56,538 nucleotides of DNA. Source: a bacterium. GTDB lineage: Bacteria; Pseudomonadota; Alphaproteobacteria; Rickettsiales; RI-342. Position numbers and translations under genes: made by a program. Below, piece after piece: positions 24,370 through 34,129 of the stretch. Below the pieces are notes generated by a model. The model searched no databases and was not told the origin of the DNA. It worked only from the letters and a program-made list of their open reading frames with translations. How positions within the stretch are numbered: position 1 is the stretch's first letter; each line of letters opens with the position of its first letter. The stretch lies in NCBI GenBank assembly GCA_016124905.1, contig WGMV01000010.1:1-56538 (forward strand), read 5' to 3'.

Positions 24370-24594
24370 TTATTTCTTGTCTTCATTCAGGCATTGGTAA
24401 TAGGCGAATTTATTGTCCCAGTATTTGCGGATGCATTCATCGTGCTTGGTGGTGCCGTTTTGGGTGCCTTTGGCTTCTTCATGCACGGGGTTGGGTTTCG
24501 GCTGGTCCACCGGGGTGGGCTGGGTGTCCTCGGCATAGGCGTTAACATAAGCCAGTGTACATAAGAGAGCGGCGAAGGTGGCGAGGCGTTTCAT
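24370..24594 (-). CDS. Small secreted protein, paralogue of the next gene downstream
   Basis: The 74-residue precursor has a signal peptide (about 1-21, ending AYA), a Pro-rich linker and a C-terminal motif NGTTKHDECIRKYWDNK followed by FAYYQCL. The same motif is in the gene at 24060. The family is unknown to me. The ATG at 24594 has AGGAGG five bases upstream, which fixes the start. It follows the HIT gene by 16 bases. Confidence 0.8.
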   Translation of the reverse strand: MKRLATFAALLCTLAYVNAYAEDTQPTPVDQPKPNPVHEEAKGTQNGTTKHDECIRKYWDNKFAYYQCLNEDKK

Positions 24595-24610
24595 TGCATC
24601 CTCCTGGGGG

Positions 24611-24982
24611 TTAACGTGTGTGTGCATCGCCCGGCAGCAGACCGCCGAGCGGCTTGCCGGCCAGGATGTGCATGTGGAAATGCGGCACGGATTGCGAGGC
24701 GTCCGGGCCATGGTTGGCAATCAGACGGTATCCTCCCTGCACCAGGCCGAGCTGGGCGGCGATTTTCTGAATCGTGGCGAAGTAGCGCGCCACAGTCGCC
24801 GCGTCCGCTTTCTGCACAAAATCATCGAACGAGACATATTCGCCTTTCGGCACTACCAACACATGCACCGGGGCGGCGGGGGTGATGTCGTGAAAGGCGA
24901 GCACATGCTCGTCCTCGTGCACGGTTTTGTTGGGTATTTCCCCACGCAGGATACGGGCGAAGATATTGTTGCTGTCGTACAT
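24611..24982 (-). CDS. HIT-family nucleotide hydrolase (HinT-like)
   Basis: The 123-residue protein is a histidine-triad protein with HFHMHIL near residue 101 (the H-x-H-x-H triad), and the typical beginning NIFARILRGEIP followed by DITPAAPVHVLVVPK. HinT-type members hydrolyse purine nucleotide phosphoramidates. It sits three bases after hisE at the end of the his operon; hisE-hinT adjacency is frequent in alphaproteobacteria. Confidence 0.94.
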   Translation of the reverse strand: MYDSNNIFARILRGEIPNKTVHEDEHVLAFHDITPAAPVHVLVVPKGEYVSFDDFVQKADAATVARYFATIQKIAAQLGLVQGGYRLIANHGPDASQSVPHFHMHILAGKPLGGLLPGDAHTR

Positions 24983-24985
24983 GCG

Positions 24986-25303
24986 TTATCCTTTGCGGCT
25001 CGCTTTTTCCTCAATGCCGGACTGGCCGGTGCGGCGCGCCAGTTCGGCCTCCACCTCCTGAAGCGAAATGCCCGAGGCTTCCAGCGCCACCAGCAGGTGA
25101 TAGATCACGTCGGCGGCTTCGGCGATGGTGTGCCGGTCATCTTCCTGAATGGCGGCAATGGCGAATTCGAAAGCCTCCTCGCCGAATTTTTTGACGCAGG
25201 CTTCCGGCCCCCTGGCGAGAAGGCTGGCGGTGTAGGATTGCTTGGTGTCCGCCAGTTTTCGGTCGGCGATGGTGGCGGCCAGTTGGTGGATGATGGAATT
25301 CAT
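24986..25303 (-). CDS. hisE: Phosphoribosyl-ATP pyrophosphatase
   Basis: HisE removes pyrophosphate from phosphoribosyl-ATP in histidine synthesis. The 105-residue protein is an all-helical MazG-like fold with the acidic metal-binding pattern GEEAFEFAIAA (about 40-50) and EAADVIYHLLVALE (60-73). It is separate from hisI, which is not in this window. It follows hisF by 20 bases. Confidence 0.95.
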   Translation of the reverse strand: MNSIIHQLAATIADRKLADTKQSYTASLLARGPEACVKKFGEEAFEFAIAAIQEDDRHTIAEAADVIYHLLVALEASGISLQEVEAELARRTGQSGIEEKASRKG

Positions 25304-25323
25304 ACAGACCTTCGCTAACGTGC

Positions 25324-26082
25324 CTAGAGCCTGACGGGAATGCCCGCCTGTTGCATCGCCTGTTTTACCTCGCCGATGCGGTAAGTTCCATAGTGAAAGA
25401 CGGATGCGGCCAGAACGGCGCTGGCATGGCCTTTCTGCACGCCGTCGATGAAATGCCGCATCTCTCCTACGCCGCCGGAGGCGATGACGGGAATATCCAC
25501 CGCATCGGCCACGGCGGCGGTGAGCGGCAAGTTGTAGCCTTGTTTGGTGCCGTCACGGTCCATGGAGGTGAGCAGGATCTCGCCCGCGCCGAGAGATTGC
25601 ATTTTTTTGGCATATTCCACGGCATTCAGGCCGGTAGGATTGCGCCCGCCGTGCGTGAAAAGCTCGTAAGTTCCGGGTGCGGTCTCTTTTGCATCGAGTG
25701 CGACGACGACACATTGGGCACCGAATTTCTCGGCGGCCTGTTTCACCAGATCGGGGTTGGTGATGGCGGCGGTGTTGATGGCGACCTTGTCTGCCCCTGC
25801 CAATAACAGGCGGCGGAAATCCTCCACCTCACGCACGCCGCCGCCGACAGTGAGCGGCATGAAACAAGCTTCCGCCACCTGGCGGACGACATCCAGCATG
25901 GTGCTGCGGCCTTCATGCGAGGCGGAGATGTCCAGGAAGCAAAGTTCGTCGGCGCCTTCGGCATCATAGAGGCGGGCCTGTTCGACCGGGTCGCCGGCAT
26001 CGGTGAGGCCAACGAAATTCACGCCTTTCACCACGCGGCCGTCTTTAACGTCAAGGCAGGGAATGATGCGTGTTTTCAGCAT
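25324..26082 (-). CDS. hisF: Imidazole glycerol phosphate synthase cyclase subunit
   Basis: HisF is the (beta/alpha)8 barrel that uses ammonia from HisH to form imidazole glycerol phosphate and AICAR. The 252-residue protein begins [20 protein letters not shown] with the catalytic D11, and has the usual [10 protein letters not shown] and [10 protein letters not shown] phosphate loops. The start at 26082 is two bases from the hisA stop; a longer open frame reaching 26481 lies inside hisA and is not real. Confidence 0.97.
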   Translation of the reverse strand: MLKTRIIPCLDVKDGRVVKGVNFVGLTDAGDPVEQARLYDAEGADELCFLDISASHEGRSTMLDVVRQVAEACFMPLTVGGGVREVEDFRRLLLAGADKVAINTAAITNPDLVKQAAEKFGAQCVVVALDAKETAPGTYELFTHGGRNPTGLNAVEYAKKMQSLGAGEILLTSMDRDGTKQGYNLPLTAAVADAVDIPVIASGGVGEMRHFIDGVQKGHASAVLAASVFHYGTYRIGEVKQAMQQAGIPVRL

Positions 26083-26083
26083 A

Positions 26084-26815
26084 TCAGGCGGCTTTGGCGC
26101 GGCTGAAGCGCCCGATGGCGGTGGCCAGGTCCACCGCGCCGTCGTAAAGCGCGCGGCCGACGATGACGCCGTGAATGGAGGGATGGCCCGCCAGTGCTTC
26201 CAGGTGGCCCATATTGCCGACGCCGCCTGAGGCGATGACCGGAATGGCGGTGTGGTCGGCCAGGGCGACGGTTTCCTCGATATTGGGGCCTTGCAGGGTG
26301 CCGTCGCGGCCGATATCGGTGTAAATAATGGCGGCGACGCCCGCGTCTTCAAAACGGCTGGCGAGCTCCAGCGCGCTGAGGTCGGAGGTTTCCGCCCAGC
26401 CTTCGGTGGCCACCATGCCGCCGCGGGCGTCGATGCCGACGGCGATCCTGCCGGGGAATGCCTTGCAGGCTTCCTTGACAAGCGATGGGTTCTTAACCGC
26501 CACGGTGCCGAGAATAACGCGGCTGATGCCCGCTTTCAGCCAGGATTCGATATGGGCCATCTCGCGGATGCCGCCACCCAGCTGCACCGGCATGCGGATG
26601 CGCTGCAAAATGGCTTCCACCGCCACACGGTTGACCGACTGGCCCGCAAACGCGCCGTTGAGATCCACCACATGCAGCCATTCGCTGCCTGCTTCGGCAA
26701 ACGTCTCGGCCTGATCGGCCGGGTGGCTGGAAAAGACGGTCGCCTTGTTCATGTCACCTTGGTAGAGGCGCACGCATTGGCCGTCTTTCAGGTCGATGGC
26801 GGGAAAGATGATCAT
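26084..26815 (-). CDS. hisA: ProFAR isomerase (HisA)
   Basis: HisA opens the ribose of ProFAR by Amadori rearrangement in histidine synthesis. The 243-residue barrel has the catalytic D8 in [14 protein letters not shown], and the second aspartate in [13 protein letters not shown]. The GGGIREM loop and the SGGVGNM loop bind phosphate. The ATG overlaps the stop of the GNAT gene in ATGA. Confidence 0.97.
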   Translation of the reverse strand: MIIFPAIDLKDGQCVRLYQGDMNKATVFSSHPADQAETFAEAGSEWLHVVDLNGAFAGQSVNRVAVEAILQRIRMPVQLGGGIREMAHIESWLKAGISRVILGTVAVKNPSLVKEACKAFPGRIAVGIDARGGMVATEGWAETSDLSALELASRFEDAGVAAIIYTDIGRDGTLQGPNIEETVALADHTAIPVIASGGVGNMGHLEALAGHPSIHGVIVGRALYDGAVDLATAIGRFSRAKAA

Positions 26816-27327
26816 GTGAGGTTTTTGAAAAAGAAGTGGCCGGCGATGTAGGCGCCGCCGATACGCTCATGCCGGGGGAGAATGCCCCAGCATTCGTACC
26901 CTTGGGTTTCATACAGATGGATGGCGGCCTTCTGCGTGGCGCGCACGGAAAGGCGGATCTGCTCGTAGCTTTGCTGCTCGCCGGAGGTTTCGGCCGCCTG
27001 CAGCAGCGATTTTGCAAGGCCGTAGCCGCGTGCCCAGGGTGCGACGAAATGCTCCATGATGGTGGCGGCAAAAGAGGAGGTTTCCTGCCGTTTGCTGGGT
27101 TTCACCAGTTGCACGGCGCCTGCGATCTGCCCATCCAGACGGGCGAGGAACAGCTCGCGCTCGGGAATGACGAGGACGCCGTTCCAGTATTGTTCAAGCA
27201 CTTCGCGGCCGGGAGGGTTGGCCCAGTTGAAGCCGATACCGTCGCGCACCGCTTCCTCGGTGGCTTCGCATAATTGCTCAAGCTCGCTGATTTTCAGTTT
27301 GTGGCAGCGTTCGATGACAAAGGGCAT
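26812..27327 (-). CDS. GNAT-family N-acetyltransferase within the his operon
   Basis: The 171-residue protein has the GNAT core: a strand [16 protein letters not shown], then the acetyl-CoA pyrophosphate loop in [13 protein letters not shown], and a late [14 protein letters not shown] segment. The substrate is unknown. It lies between hisH (13 bases) and hisA (4-base overlap), so it is translated as part of the his operon. Acetyltransferases at this position occur in several alphaproteobacteria, but no histidine step needs one. Confidence 0.88.
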   Translation of the reverse strand: MPFVIERCHKLKISELEQLCEATEEAVRDGIGFNWANPPGREVLEQYWNGVLVIPERELFLARLDGQIAGAVQLVKPSKRQETSSFAATIMEHFVAPWARGYGLAKSLLQAAETSGEQQSYEQIRLSVRATQKAAIHLYETQGYECWGILPRHERIGGAYIAGHFFFKNLT

Positions 27328-27340
27328 GGCGGCGTTCCCG

Positions 27341-27982
27341 TTAAGGCTTCCAGCGAAGGAAGTTTTCCAGCAGCTTAAGCCCCGTGGCCTGGCTTTTTTC
27401 AGGGTGAAACTGCGTACCCAGCCAGTTATCCCGCCCGACGATGGCCGTCAAGTTTTTGCCATGCTGCACCGTGGCAAGGCAGTGGGGGGGCAAGGCGCCA
27501 TTGCTGCCTGTCATGTGGTAGCTATGCACAAAATAGGCATGGTCGCCGGTATGAATGCCTGCCAACAGGGGGTGAGGGAGTTGGATATTGAGGTTGTTCC
27601 AGCCCATGTGGGGAATTTTGATGCCGGGGGCGGGCGGTATTGGTTCCACTATCGCGTCAATCCATCCTAATCCTTGGTGAATGCCATGTTCATGGCCTTC
27701 TTTTGCCAGGAGCTGCATGCCCACGCAGATGCCGAGGAATGGTTTTGCCTCTTTTTTTACTGCGTTGTTCAACGATGCTTCCATATCCGGGATGGCTTTA
27801 AGCCCCGCTATGCAATCCCCGAATGCGCCGACGCCGGGAAGGACAATATAATCGGCTTTCTGAACGGTGTTCACATCGCTGCTGATGGCGATTTGCATAC
27901 CTGCCGGAGCCACGCGTTCGCAGGCTTTCTGAGCGGAGCGGAGGTTGCCCGATCCATAATCGATAATAACGGCCTTCATCAT
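27341..27982 (-). CDS. hisH: Imidazole glycerol phosphate synthase glutaminase subunit
   Basis: HisH hydrolyses glutamine and passes ammonia to HisF. The 213-residue class-I amidotransferase has C86 in FLGICVGMQLL and the His/Glu pair in TQFHPEKSQ as the catalytic triad, and begins with IIDYGSGNLRS. Two ATG codons in a row stand at the start; I use the first, which shares one base with the stop of the DUF2628 gene. Confidence 0.96.
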   Translation of the reverse strand: MMKAVIIDYGSGNLRSAQKACERVAPAGMQIAISSDVNTVQKADYIVLPGVGAFGDCIAGLKAIPDMEASLNNAVKKEAKPFLGICVGMQLLAKEGHEHGIHQGLGWIDAIVEPIPPAPGIKIPHMGWNNLNIQLPHPLLAGIHTGDHAYFVHSYHMTGSNGALPPHCLATVQHGKNLTAIVGRDNWLGTQFHPEKSQATGLKLLENFLRWKP

Positions 27983-28404
27983 CAGACCAGCACGCCCTGG
28001 TTGGGATGATAGACGGACTGGTCGTGGAACCAGCGGTCAAGAAAACGGCGTTCGGCTTCCATATGGCCTTTGCCGGTGACGACATCGGCAAGGGTGTAGC
28101 CGCGGGACTGAAGATAGGCTTCGCGCCAGTCGTTGGCGCTGATGCCGATATAGACATCCCAGCAGAGTTTGAGTGCCATGATGAGGCTGGGATCCGCCAG
28201 TTTGTGCTGCATGGCCCACCAGGTTCCGGTTTCCACCAGCACCAGCAGGGCGGTGATGAACCACAGGCGGTGATAAAGTGACCAGAGAATGGGGAAAATG
28301 AGCGCCGCCCAGTTGAAACCCTGCGGCACATACTGCATTTCCTCCAGCGGTTTATTGCTGCGGGTGGGACGGTAGACGGAATAGAGGTTCAGACGGCCGA
28401 ACAT
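27982..28404 (-). CDS. DUF2628 small membrane protein
   Basis: The 140-residue protein has the DUF2628 pattern with FVPQGFNW-like sequence (YVPQGFNWAALIFPILWSL) and two hydrophobic helices (about 31-47 and 49-66), followed by a polar region ending GYTLADVVTGKG. It is an inner-membrane protein of unknown role. It lies between hisB (one-base overlap, TGATG) and hisH, a position found in other alphaproteobacterial his operons. Confidence 0.9.
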   Translation of the reverse strand: MFGRLNLYSVYRPTRSNKPLEEMQYVPQGFNWAALIFPILWSLYHRLWFITALLVLVETGTWWAMQHKLADPSLIMALKLCWDVYIGISANDWREAYLQSRGYTLADVVTGKGHMEAERRFLDRWFHDQSVYHPNQGVLV

Positions 28405-28991
28405 CAGAGTACCCCTTTGGTGGAGGGGATGCTGTCGGCCTTGCGCGGATCAATCTCGATAGCCTGGCGCAGCGCACGGGCAAGGCCCTTGAAGCAGGAT
28501 TCGATGATGTGATGGTTGTTGACGCCGTAGAGGTTCTCCACATGCAGGTTCATGCCAACCGCATGCGCGAAGGCATAGAACCACTCCCGGAACAGTTCGG
28601 TATCCATCTCACCGAGTTTGGCCTGGCTGAATTTCACGTTCCACACCACATAGGGGCGGTCGACCAGGTCGATCACCACGCGGGAGAGGGTCTCATCCAT
28701 CGGGATATAGGCATGGCCGTAGCGGGTGATGCCCTTGCGCTCGTCCAGCGCCTTGCGCACGGCTTGACCGATGGTGATGGCGGAATCCTCCGTGGTGTGG
28801 TGGCCGTCGATGTGAAGATCGCCCTTGGCGGCGAGGGTGATGTCGATCAGGCTGTGGCGGGAGAGCTGCTCAAGCATGTGATTGAGAAAGCCAATGCCGG
28901 TATCCACCTTATAAACGCCGCTTCCGTCCAGGTTGACGGTGGCGGCGATGCTGGTTTCGCTGGTCTTGCGTTCGACGGTAGCTTTGCGCAT
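28404..28991 (-). CDS. hisB: Imidazoleglycerol-phosphate dehydratase
   Basis: HisB dehydrates imidazole glycerol phosphate. The 195-residue monofunctional enzyme has the two manganese-binding repeats: [11 protein letters not shown] and [11 protein letters not shown]. It lacks the N-terminal phosphatase domain found in the enteric bifunctional form. The ATG at 28991 has AAGGA about ten bases upstream; the frame extends to 29126 but overlaps hslV on the other strand. It is the first gene of the his operon, and the promoter must lie in the 98 bases shared with hslV. Confidence 0.96.
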   Translation of the reverse strand: MRKATVERKTSETSIAATVNLDGSGVYKVDTGIGFLNHMLEQLSRHSLIDITLAAKGDLHIDGHHTTEDSAITIGQAVRKALDERKGITRYGHAYIPMDETLSRVVIDLVDRPYVVWNVKFSQAKLGEMDTELFREWFYAFAHAVGMNLHVENLYGVNNHHIIESCFKGLARALRQAIEIDPRKADSIPSTKGVL

Positions 28992-29089
28992 GGCACGTAT
29001 CCTTGAATTTGCCGTTTTTATAGCATGGCTGCCTTTAAACGCATTAACTTTACCACTATATCCAGCCTGAACACGGAAAGGACGCCCCC

Positions 29090-29656
29090 ATGAGCGAGGA
29101 ATATAAAGCGGATAACGGCCTGCCAAGCTGGCATGGAACCACGATTTTATGCGTCCGCAAGGGCGATAAGGTGGTGATGGCGGGGGACGGGCAGGTGTCG
29201 CTCGGGTCCACGGTGGTGAAGGGCACGGCCAAAAAAGTGCGCCGTCTGGGTGCCGGGGGCCATATCATCGCCGGGTTTGCGGGGGCGACGGCGGATGCGT
29301 TTACCCTGTTCGAGCGGCTGGAAGCCAAGCTGGAGAAGCATCCCGGCCAGTTGACGCGTGCCTGCGTGGAGCTGGCGAAGGACTGGCGGACGGACCGTTA
29401 CTTGCGCCGTCTGGAGGCCATGATGGCGGTGGCGGACAAAAATGCCGCGCTGATTCTGACCGGGAATGGCGATGTGCTGGAGCCGGAGGACGGAATCATC
29501 GGTATTGGATCGGGCGGGACCTATGCGCTTTCCGCCGCGCGAGCGCTTGCACGTAATACGGATCTGGATGCCCGTACCATTGCGGAGAAGGCGATGGCGG
29601 TGGCGGCTGAGATTTGCGTGTATACCAATGGCAATTTGACGATTGAAGAAATATAG
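29090..29656 (+). CDS. hslV: ATP-dependent protease peptidase subunit HslV
   Basis: HslV forms the two six-membered rings of the HslVU (ClpYQ) protease. The 188-residue precursor has catalytic threonine T17 at [11 protein letters not shown], so 16 residues should be cleaved. [16 protein letters not shown] and [10 protein letters not shown] at the C-terminus are conserved. AAAGGA precedes the ATG. It is divergent from hisB and followed by hslU after 11 bases. Confidence 0.97.
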   Translation: MSEEYKADNGLPSWHGTTILCVRKGDKVVMAGDGQVSLGSTVVKGTAKKVRRLGAGGHIIAGFAGATADAFTLFERLEAKLEKHPGQLTRACVELAKDWRTDRYLRRLEAMMAVADKNAALILTGNGDVLEPEDGIIGIGSGGTYALSAARALARNTDLDARTIAEKAMAVAAEICVYTNGNLTIEEI

Positions 29657-29667
29657 AAAGAAAAATC

Positions 29668-30981
29668 ATGTCTGAATTATCCCCCCGTGAGATTGTTTCC
29701 GAGCTCGACCGCTTCATCGTCGGCCAGAAGGATGCGAAGAAGGCCGTGGCGATTGCGCTGCGCAACCGCTGGCGGCGTCAGCAGCTGGAAAGCCCGCTGA
29801 AAGAGGAAGTAGTGCCAAAGAATATTCTGATGATCGGGCCGACGGGCTGCGGGAAGACGGAGATATCCCGCCGTCTGGCCAAGCTGGCCAAGGCGCCGTT
29901 CATCAAGGTGGAGGCGACCAAGTTCACGGAAGTGGGCTATGTGGGGCGCGATGTGGAATCCATCATTCGCGATCTGATGGAAGTGGCGCTGCACCTGACG
30001 CGTGAGCGCATGCATGAGGACGTGCGCGCCAAAGCCGAAACCGCCGCCGAGGAACGTTTGCTGGATGCGCTGGTGGGACAAAATAGCGGGGCAGAGACGC
30101 GGCAGAAATTCCGTCAGAAGATTCAGAAGGGCGAGCTGGATGCTACCGATGTGACACTCGACCTGGCTGATGGCGGCAACAGTTTCATGAATGCCTTTGA
30201 CATTCCCGGCATGCCGGGAGGGCAGATGGGCGTGCTGAACATGAGCGACATGCTCTCCAAAGCCATGGGTGGCGCGCGCACCAAAAGCCGCACGCTGAAG
30301 GTAAAGCAGGCCCTGCCGCTGCTAATTTCAGAAGAGAGCGACAAGCTGGTGGACCAGGAAGCGATCATTCGCGAGTCTATTCAGGCGGTGGAAAATCACG
30401 GCATTGTGTTTATCGACGAGATCGACAAGATCGCCTCGCGCAGCGAATATCGCGGTGCGGAGGTGAGCCGCGAAGGGGTGCAGCGTGATTTGCTGCCGTT
30501 GATCGAAGGTACTACGGTGATGACCAAGCACGGCCCGGTGAAGACAGACCATGTGCTGTTCATTGCTTCCGGTGCATTCCATATGGCTAAGCCTTCGGAT
30601 CTGCTGCCGGAACTGCAGGGGCGTTTGCCTATCCGCGTGGAGCTTCAGCCGCTCAGCGAAGAGGATATGGTACGCATCCTAAAAGAGCCGGAGGCTTCGC
30701 TTATTCGCCAGTATGTAGCCTTGATGGCAACGGAAGGCCTGGTGCTGGATTTCAAGGACGAGGCGATCAAGGCCATTGCCGATATCGCTACACGGGTGAA
30801 CCGCGAGGTGGAGAATATCGGCGCGCGCAGGCTGCATACCATTATGGAGAAGCTGGTGGAGGAGATAGCCTTTACCGCTGCCGACCGCAATGGAGAGACC
30901 ATCGTCATTGATGCGGATTACGTGAGCGGCAAGCTGGAAGATGTGGCTTCCAACATGGATCTGTCCAAGTTCATTCTGTAG
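29668..30981 (+). CDS. hslU: ATP-dependent protease ATPase subunit HslU
   Basis: HslU is the AAA+ unfoldase that feeds HslV. The 437-residue protein has Walker [10 protein letters not shown] (57-65), the [14 protein letters not shown] pore region, Walker [10 protein letters not shown] near 250 and a sensor-2 region with [10 protein letters not shown]. The C-terminal SKFIL is the tail that docks into HslV. It is shorter than 443-residue E. coli HslU only in the variable I-domain. Confidence 0.97.
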   Translation: MSELSPREIVSELDRFIVGQKDAKKAVAIALRNRWRRQQLESPLKEEVVPKNILMIGPTGCGKTEISRRLAKLAKAPFIKVEATKFTEVGYVGRDVESIIRDLMEVALHLTRERMHEDVRAKAETAAEERLLDALVGQNSGAETRQKFRQKIQKGELDATDVTLDLADGGNSFMNAFDIPGMPGGQMGVLNMSDMLSKAMGGARTKSRTLKVKQALPLLISEESDKLVDQEAIIRESIQAVENHGIVFIDEIDKIASRSEYRGAEVSREGVQRDLLPLIEGTTVMTKHGPVKTDHVLFIASGAFHMAKPSDLLPELQGRLPIRVELQPLSEEDMVRILKEPEASLIRQYVALMATEGLVLDFKDEAIKAIADIATRVNREVENIGARRLHTIMEKLVEEIAFTAADRNGETIVIDADYVSGKLEDVASNMDLSKFIL

Positions 30982-30992
30982 AATGGCCGCAA

Positions 30993-31025
30993 TAAAAAAC
31001 GCCCGCTGCATGCGCAGCGGGCGTT
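30993..31025. terminator. Bidirectional terminator between hslU and the permease
   Basis: An 11-bp perfect stem (ACGCCCGCTGC, 30999-31009, with its complement at 31014-31024) closes on a four-base loop. The minus strand has six T residues right after the stem, so it ends the permease message best; on the plus strand the T tract is broken, but it can still end hslU. Confidence 0.85.
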
Positions 31026-31046
31026 GTCGTTTAAACCGTCAGAGGG

Positions 31047-32921
31047 TTACTTCTTTTTCGGTTTGGCTTTGGCAGCCGGTTTTTTAACGGGAGCCTTTTT
31101 TGCCGGAGCTTTTTTGACAGCAGCTTTTTTAACCGGAACTTTTGCTGCGGGCTTTTTAGCGGCGGGAGCCGGTTTTTTTGCCGGAGTCACTTTCTTCACC
31201 GTTGCCCGTTTGGCCGGTTTGCCTTTCGCGGCGGGTGCTACAGGTTTTGCCGGGGCAGCCGGCGCAGGTTTCTTTTCAGCGACAGGCGCTGGTGCGGCAG
31301 GCTTCGGTGCTTCCACCGGCTTGGAAACGACCACGGCCGTGGCTGCGGCGCCTGCCGGGGCTACCGGCGGCTGCGTCACAGGCTTATAGGGCGCTGCGGG
31401 AGTTGGGTTGTAGGGAGCAGGCGTATGCGGGCGCGGCATGGTGTGCTGCGGCAATGCGGGAGCTACCTTGGGCGCTGCCGCGGCAGTGCCTTTGGCCACT
31501 TTGCTGTTTTTATAGCCATAGAAGAAGTAGAAAACCATGCCAATGGCCAGCCAGGTGCCCATGAGCTTGTAGATCTCCGTCGGCAGGCCGTACACCAGGT
31601 ACAGGCAGAATACGATACCGAGAATCGGCACCAGCGGGTAGCCGGGTGTGCGGAAGGGGCGGACCAGGTTTGGCTCTTTCTTGCGCAGGTACATGACGCT
31701 GAAGCACACAACGGCGAAGGCCATCAGCGTGCCCATGCTTACCAAGTGACCCAGCGTGCTGATGGGGGTCAGACCGGCGGCGGTGCCGATGAGAAAGCCA
31801 ACCAGCAGGGTGTTAATGTGCGGTGTTTTGAAGGTGGGATGAATGCGGGAGAAGATGCTCGGCAGCAGCCCATCGCTCGACATGATGTAGAAGATGCGCG
31901 TCTGGCCATACATCACCACCAGGATTACCGAGCTGAGGCCGGTAATGGCGCCGATTTTTACCAGGAAAGAGAGCCAGGGCAGGTTCATGGCATCCACGCC
32001 GATGGCCATGGGATCGGGCACGTTCAGCTTGCTGTAATGCACGATGCCGGTGAGGACTGCGGACACAATGATGTAAAGGATGGTGCAGATGACCAGCGAG
32101 CCGAGGATGCCGATCGGCATATCACGCTGCGGGTTCTTAGCTTCCTGAGCAGCGGTAGAGACAGCCTCGAAACCAATATAGGCAAAGAAGATCATGCCAG
32201 CCGCGGCGAGGATGCCTGAATAACCGAATTTACCCTCGGAGATTTCCGGCGGGATGAAGGGGGTCCAGTTTGCCGTGTCTATATGAAAGACGCCGAAGCC
32301 AACGAAGAGCAGGATCACGGCCAGTTTGATGGCTACGATGATGTTGTTGACGTTGGCGGATTCCTTTACGCCGATGGTGAGCAGGATGGCCACCAGCATG
32401 GCAATGCAGAAGGCAGGCAGGTTGAAGATGGGCTCAACGGTGCTGCCATCGGCCAGGGTAACCGCGCCGCCATAGGTCGCATGTGCCCATTCCGGGGGTA
32501 TCATGATGTGCATGCTTTCCATAAGGCTGACGAAATAGCCGCTCCAGCCTACCGCCACCGTGGAAGCCGAAAGGCCGTATTCAAGCAGCAGTAATAACCC
32601 CATGAACCAGGCCATCAACTCCCCGAGCGTGGCATAGGCATAGGTGTAGGCGCTGCCGGAAACGGGCAGCACGGAGGAAAGCTCCGCATAGCAGAGGCCG
32701 GTAAAGGCGCAGGCGATGCCCGCAAGGATGAAGGCAAGCACGATGGCGGGGCCTGCATGCTCAGCCGCGGCGGTGCCGGTGATGACGAAGATACCTGCGC
32801 CGATGATGGCGCCGATGCCGAGAGAGATGAGGTTGAATGGGCCTAATGAACGCTTGAGGTGGTTGCTCTTGCCTTCCGCCTGGATGGCAGCAACGGATTT
32901 TTTCACCAACAATCGTGACAT
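31047..32921 (-). CDS. APC-family amino acid permease with histone-H1-like C-terminal tail
   Basis: The first 470 residues form a twelve-helix APC permease of the cationic amino acid transporter group (YfnA-like), with SLGIGAIIGAGIFVITG near residue 40 and a conserved FAYIGFEAVSTAAQE. The last 153 residues are very different: first Pro/Ala-rich, then Lys-Ala-Pro-rich with repeats such as VKKAAVKKAPAKK, like histone H1 or AlgP tails. The tail should lie in the cytoplasm. I use the ATG at 32921, because AGGGG is seven bases before it. The full length of 624 exceeds the usual 470-490. Confidence 0.93.
   Translation of the reverse strand: MSRLLVKKSVAAIQAEGKSNHLKRSLGPFNLISLGIGAIIGAGIFVITGTAAAEHAGPAIVLAFILAGIACAFTGLCYAELSSVLPVSGSAYTYAYATLGELMAWFMGLLLLLEYGLSASTVAVGWSGYFVSLMESMHIMIPPEWAHATYGGAVTLADGSTVEPIFNLPAFCIAMLVAILLTIGVKESANVNNIIVAIKLAVILLFVGFGVFHIDTANWTPFIPPEISEGKFGYSGILAAAGMIFFAYIGFEAVSTAAQEAKNPQRDMPIGILGSLVICTILYIIVSAVLTGIVHYSKLNVPDPMAIGVDAMNLPWLSFLVKIGAITGLSSVILVVMYGQTRIFYIMSSDGLLPSIFSRIHPTFKTPHINTLLVGFLIGTAAGLTPISTLGHLVSMGTLMAFAVVCFSVMYLRKKEPNLVRPFRTPGYPLVPILGIVFCLYLVYGLPTEIYKLMGTWLAIGMVFYFFYGYKNSKVAKGTAAAAPKVAPALPQHTMPRPHTPAPYNPTPAAPYKPVTQPPVAPAGAAATAVVVSKPVEAPKPAAPAPVAEKKPAPAAPAKPVAPAAKGKPAKRATVKKVTPAKKPAPAAKKPAAKVPVKKAAVKKAPAKKAPVKKPAAKAKPKKK
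31050..31505 (-). repeat. Low-complexity Lys/Ala/Pro-coding repeat region
   Basis: This is the part of the permease gene that codes for the tail. It consists of irregular repeats of Ala, Lys, Pro and Val codons. The region nearest the stop (about 31050-31230) is the most lysine-rich, with the plus strand showing repeated blocks of T-rich sequence. Such sequence slips easily and length may vary among strains. Confidence 0.75.
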
Positions 32922-33032
32922 GTGAAGCCCCTGAATTTTTTGCAATCCGCAAACTGCTAGCACAGCCGCTTGCTGTTTGGCAATCTTGTTCTTCCTCTAC
33001 CCATTTGAGGGGGAGTAGGTTATGGTCGCCGC

Positions 33033-34127
33033 ATGATCTGGAATTACCTGCTCAAACGTGTGCTGCTGATGATACCCACTTTGCTGGGCATCATGCTGCT
33101 GAACTTCGCGGTGGTGCAGGCCGTGCCGGGCGGGCCGGTGGACCAGATGATCTCGCAGATCAAGAAGGGGGGCTTCGGCCACGGAAACGGCGTACTGGAG
33201 CGTGTGACTTCCGGCGGGGCCGATATGCCCGTGCAGGGCGGGCAGGATGCCAACCGCGGCGCGCAGGGGCTCGACCCTGAGCTGCTGGCGCAGATACGAA
33301 AGCTCTATGGTTTTGATAAGCCCGCGCCGGAGCGGTTTCTCCAGATGCTCAAGCAGTATGCAATGTTTGATTTCGGCGAGAGTTTTTTTCGTTCCGCCCG
33401 CGTGAGCGAACTGATCGTTCAGCGTCTGCCCGTGTCCATCTCTCTCGGGTTATGGTCCACTCTGCTGATCTACCTGATTGCCGTGCCGCTTGGCATTGCC
33501 AAGGCCGTGCGTGACGGTTCGCGGTTTGATGTGGCCACCAGCGTGATGCTCACCGTCTGTTACGCGGTGCCTTCCTTCCTGTTTGCCGTGGCGCTGGTGG
33601 TGCTGTTCGCCGGCGGCAGCTATCTGGACTGGTTTCCCTTGCGCGGGCTGGTATCGGAAAACTGGCACGACCTTGCCTGGCCTGCGCGCATACTGGATTA
33701 TTTCTGGCATATCGCCCTGCCGGTGCTGGCGATGGTGATGGGCGGGTTTGCCAGCCTTGCCATGCTGACCAAAAACAGCTTTCTGGACGAGGTTCGCAAG
33801 CAATATGTGCTTACCGCGCGCGCCAAAGGTTTAAGCGAAGGGCGGGTGCTGTGGGGGCATGTGTTCCGCAACGCCATGCTGCTGGTGATATCGGGGTTGC
33901 CCGCCGCATTTCTGGGCGCGCTGTTTACCGGCGCTTTGCTGATCGAGGTGATCTTCTCGCTCGATGGATTGGGCCTGCTCGGGTTTGAGGCGGCGATGCA
34001 GCGGGATTATCCGGTGATGTTCGGCACCTTGTATATTTTCACGTTTCTTGGGTTGATTGTTGGGCTTATCGGTGACCTGACCTATCGATGGGTTGACCCG
34101 CGCATTGATTTCGAAAGGCGAGGGTAG
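33033..34127 (+). CDS. yejB: ABC transporter permease YejB (peptide/microcin C type)
   Basis: This 364-residue inner-membrane protein is one of two permeases of a YejABEF-type oligopeptide importer. It begins [20 protein letters not shown], has a soluble loop with many glycines at about 45-95, and the coupling segment [22 protein letters not shown] long insertion between the first and second helices is typical of YejB. It is followed two bases later by yejE. Confidence 0.94.
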   Translation: MIWNYLLKRVLLMIPTLLGIMLLNFAVVQAVPGGPVDQMISQIKKGGFGHGNGVLERVTSGGADMPVQGGQDANRGAQGLDPELLAQIRKLYGFDKPAPERFLQMLKQYAMFDFGESFFRSARVSELIVQRLPVSISLGLWSTLLIYLIAVPLGIAKAVRDGSRFDVATSVMLTVCYAVPSFLFAVALVVLFAGGSYLDWFPLRGLVSENWHDLAWPARILDYFWHIALPVLAMVMGGFASLAMLTKNSFLDEVRKQYVLTARAKGLSEGRVLWGHVFRNAMLLVISGLPAAFLGALFTGALLIEVIFSLDGLGLLGFEAAMQRDYPVMFGTLYIFTFLGLIVGLIGDLTYRWVDPRIDFERRG

Positions 34128-34129
34128 GC

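Noticed and set aside
26083-26481. Possible N-terminal fusion of hisF with 133 further residues
   Set aside because: The extension lies wholly within hisA and is Pro/Ser/Ala-rich without domain; the ATG at 26082 gives the exact family length.
31024-31389. Plus-strand frame that looks like a Gly/Ala/Phe-rich membrane protein
   Set aside because: It is the complement of the lysine-rich tail of the permease. AAA/AAG codons read backwards give Phe/Leu, so the hydrophobic look is an artefact.
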